A stretch of 64,000 bases of DNA from Tretioscincus oriximinensis (taxonomy: Eukaryota > Chordata > Lepidosauria > Squamata > Gymnophthalmidae), in NCBI GenBank assembly GCA_022410635.1, contig JAJVDF010000245.1:1233150-1297149 (forward strand). Direction: 5' to 3'. The notes beneath the pieces were generated by a model. It was given only the letters and a program-made list of their open reading frames with translations. It made no database searches and was not told the origin of the DNA. The position numbers were made by a program, and so were the translations under genes. How positions within the stretch are numbered: position 1 is the stretch's first letter; each line of letters starts with the position of its first letter. This document shows positions 61,416 to 64,000 of the stretch, one piece after another.

Positions 61416-61488
61416 ATGCACAGCTATGTTTTCCTGGTTCCTAGCATTCTTCTTGTCAACCTCACAGCAGCTATATACAAATACCAAG
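61416..61488 (+). other. Candidate first coding exon with signal-peptide-like start
   Basis: From the ATG at 61416-61418 the frame reads MHSYVFLVPSILLVNLTAA then IYKYQ and reaches a near-consensus donor CCAAG|GTAAGTATG (GT at 61489-61490). The start is a short polar stretch, a hydrophobic core and a small-residue (TAA) site, which is a secretory signal-peptide pattern. The intron phase is 1, as is usual after signal-peptide exons of extracellular proteins. It lies just after a CR1 end. No downstream exon with a compatible phase is seen before the window ends, and the gene is not recognised. It may be chance. Confidence 0.3.
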
Positions 61489-61645
61489 GTAAGTATGTCC
61501 TCTCTAAATCCCAGAAAAATCTGCAATTGCTTCTATATTGTAGATTTCACTCCGTTTCCCACATGGTGTGCATAGAAACAAGGGTTCTAGATTCTTTCAA
61601 GTTTTATCTATGTATTTCCTATACAATTTACTGTACTTATGGACA

Positions 61646-62792
61646 GATTCACTAATCCATATTACTGCACATAAGTACATAAAAGGCCAATGGGGAAAGA
61701 CAATTACTATTCACTTTGCTTATGTGTTTGAACGTTTCTCAAAGGAGGCAGAATTTTAAAAAATCTGTCATAATCCTATTTTGAGTTCATTAAAATATAT
61801 GGTAACACAGGATTTGGTAATGATGAATGCAAGGTTTTATATATTTCCAGTCACTAATAGAACTGAATGAAGAATGACATCAAATGATGGATTGTTTCAA
61901 AATCTGATTCTGAGGTACTCTTCAAATGAACTAATACTTTTATTAATACTTCAAAATTCTTTGCTTAACAAAATTTTAAAAAGGAGCATATTGTTTACAT
62001 CCAACCAGCTACGTGAAAAGAGGCAAGGCAATATTTATTTTTCTTAACAAATATATTTGCCCATTTAATTTTTAAAATGTTTGTTTCTAACAGGAACCCA
62101 GAATTAAGTGGTACTAATGGTACTATAAACTTGTTATATAGCGTTAATATAAACTGAGTATTAAAAACATAATGGATTCACTGTTTATGAACCATTAAGT
62201 TTTACTTCACCCCTCAAATAAATTTCATATCATTATTGGCCTATTAATACTTTTTCACTTCTATCCTCCTCCATCAGTCTATTGTTTCTAAACAAAAACC
62301 CATTACTTAGATAGCAATACTGAATGCAGGAGGATGTGGCATATAAAATAGGAAGAGTTGCTATCTGGGTGTGTGTCAGAACCTTCACAAGATCAGCGGA
62401 AAGATCCATCAAACAGTCATTTCATATTGCCATCAGGTGCAAAACAGTAACATGGATCAGCCTTTGCAAGAAATAAGGAGAACAAGCCAAAAGATAGATC
62501 ATGGTCAGCCATGGAAGTTGCTAAGCCTGATAAAAATAATTTTTATCCTAGTTGAGTAGAGGTTATCAATCACCTATATTTATAGCTGCCACAGGCACTC
62601 ACCACTTGGTTTGCCACACTCTCCCCTGTGGATGCTTGAGATGTGGTTGTGGAGATGCATATCATAATAGCTTCACAAAGCAATCACTTTCCCACTTAGG
62701 CTAATCAGGATTCACTAATCCATATTACTGCACATCAGTACATAAAAGGCCAACGGGGAAAGACAATTACTATTCACTTTGCTTATGTGTTT
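61646..62792. repeat. Pair of near-identical 84-bp direct repeats
   Basis: Copies at 61646-61729 and 62709-62792 differ at two positions (ACATAAGTAC/ACATCAGTAC and CCAATGGG/CCAACGGG). The sequence between and around them does not match. No known repeat family is recognised in the unit. Confidence 0.9.
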
Positions 62793-63254
62793 TTTCCTTA
62801 AGAAGGTGGGTTGAAGTAGAATTGATAAAGGAAGGAAAAAATGAATACAGAGGAAGATAGAGGATATTGTCTGATGAACATAAAACTAATTGAGGATGTA
62901 TTTGCCTAGATGCCGTAAGTAATATCCTATCTACAACATACTTCCTTAATATCCATAAAGGAATATATGAATGAAATGAGATAAAATACAGTATACTGTA
63001 CTAATATTTTTGCTGGCTTCTTCCACACATTTTTTTCACACGATAATAATATGATTACGGGCAACTTGCCTCATGCAAATTGATTCAACAGTGATAGTAC
63101 TAGAAAGAGCCATCATTAAGCTTTTTCTTGATAGTTCTTTTATGCACCTTCTGTAGCACAATGTCCTCTCTTTGTACTATCACAGCCCTGTCTGGACATT
63201 GCCTGCAAGAGCTACTGAGACTCCCAGCTCTGTCCTTCAGCAAAAATGGAGGCT

Positions 63255-63370
63255 AGAAGGTTATATTTATTTGTTTGTTGTCTATGCTTATACTTCGCCC
63301 CATACCAAAAGTTTCAGGGCAGCCTACAATAAAAGCCAAAATATACAAAATTAGCATATTAAAACGATAT
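63255..63370 (-). mobile_element. L2 3' tail fragment
   Basis: TTATACTTCGCCCCATACCA, AAGTTTCAGGGCAGCCTACAA and ATACAAAATTAGCATATTAAAA match the antisense L2 3' end order at 50710-50790. Confidence 0.65.
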
Positions 63371-63632
63371 TAGAAGGTAGGAGCGCTGGAATGAAAAAAA
63401 CACATAAAACAGTTTTAAAGTGAGCGTTTTTTCCTTGAATATTCTTGTCTGGCAAAGAAGGAAGCCAGCAGCCAATGATAGAAGGGATACAGATCAGCCA
63501 ATTACAAGCTAGGATTTATGGCAGGGTTTCCGGGAAATGTAGCAAATTAATGGGGTGGAAAGGCAATCTCTTTATGCTTGCAGATAGCTAGCAATAATTT
63601 GTATGCATTTTATACTTTTATATAAAGAAATA

Positions 63633-63892
63633 CAGTGGTACCTCGGTTCTCGAACAGAATTCGTTCCGGCAGGACGGTCGAGAACCAAATTGTTCGAGAA
63701 CCGAAGCAAGGCGCGCCGGGCCGAAAAAACGCATACTGATGACGCAAGCAAGGCGCGCCGGGCCGAAAGAACGCCGAAGGAAGTTCGAGTTCCAAATAGG
63801 TGTTCGGATTCCAGGACAAAAGTTTCTGGAATCGCCTGGTCGAACACCGATTTGGTCGACATTCAAGGCGTTCAAGAACCGAGGTACCACTG
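63633..63892. mobile_element. 260-bp Tigger-like MITE
   Basis: Terminal inverted repeats CAGTGGTACCTCGGTTCTCG (left) and, reverse-complemented, CAGTGGTACCTCGGTTCTTG (right) match at 22 of 23 bases and are flanked by TA. The pogo/Tigger group has ends of this type. The interior is CpG-rich, unlike the flanks, and carries a 22-bp direct repeat (63705-63726 and 63747-63768). No transposase. Confidence 0.9.
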
Positions 63893-64000
63893 TAATACTA
63901 TATAAGGCAGCAGCTTTCTGCTACATTTGGTGTATGCAAGAATTATCAACAAAGATTTTCTAACATTTTAGTTCTCTTTTTTCTATTAAAAAGTTTTTTT

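Overview
This is vertebrate nuclear DNA, almost certainly from a squamate reptile (lizard or snake). The evidence is one clear vertebrate gene, a CpG island at its promoter, and AT-rich surroundings full of CR1 and L2 LINE fragments, tRNA-derived SINEs and small TA-flanked DNA transposons of the kinds common in squamates. The species cannot be named from sequence alone. There is nothing prokaryotic here: no operons, CRISPR arrays or rRNA/tRNA genes.

The one confident protein-coding gene is ZNF281, on the minus strand. Its whole coding region (26969-29713) lies in one exon, preceded by a probable very short 5'UTR intron (29723-29835) and a non-coding first exon inside a CpG island (about 28.9-30.35 kb). 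The predicted 914-residue protein has Ser-, His- and Gly-rich N-terminal tracts, four zinc fingers (residues 281-385) and the conserved ZNF281 C-terminus. Its 3'UTR should run left from 26968 through a stretch with few repeats.

Left flank (1-26 kb): an L2 LINE open along its RT and cut by the window edge; a tRNA-SINE; a CR1 with two nested insertions; a 703-bp TA-flanked transposon embedded in a GTGA microsatellite; several palindromes; a foldback element; a mariner-type MITE; more CR1 and SINE copies; and weak exon-like segments.

Right flank (30-64 kb): CR1 3' ends, two more foldback elements, three more SINEs (one inside an antisense L2), long purine-only tracts, two local direct duplications (45 bp and 84 bp), a Tigger-like MITE, and a few exon-like segments. 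One of those (61416-61488, plus) encodes a signal-peptide-like start with a phase-1 donor.

I saw no convincing new biological system. The most useful leads are the exon-like segments, the L2/SINE shared tail, the nested insertions and the local duplications.
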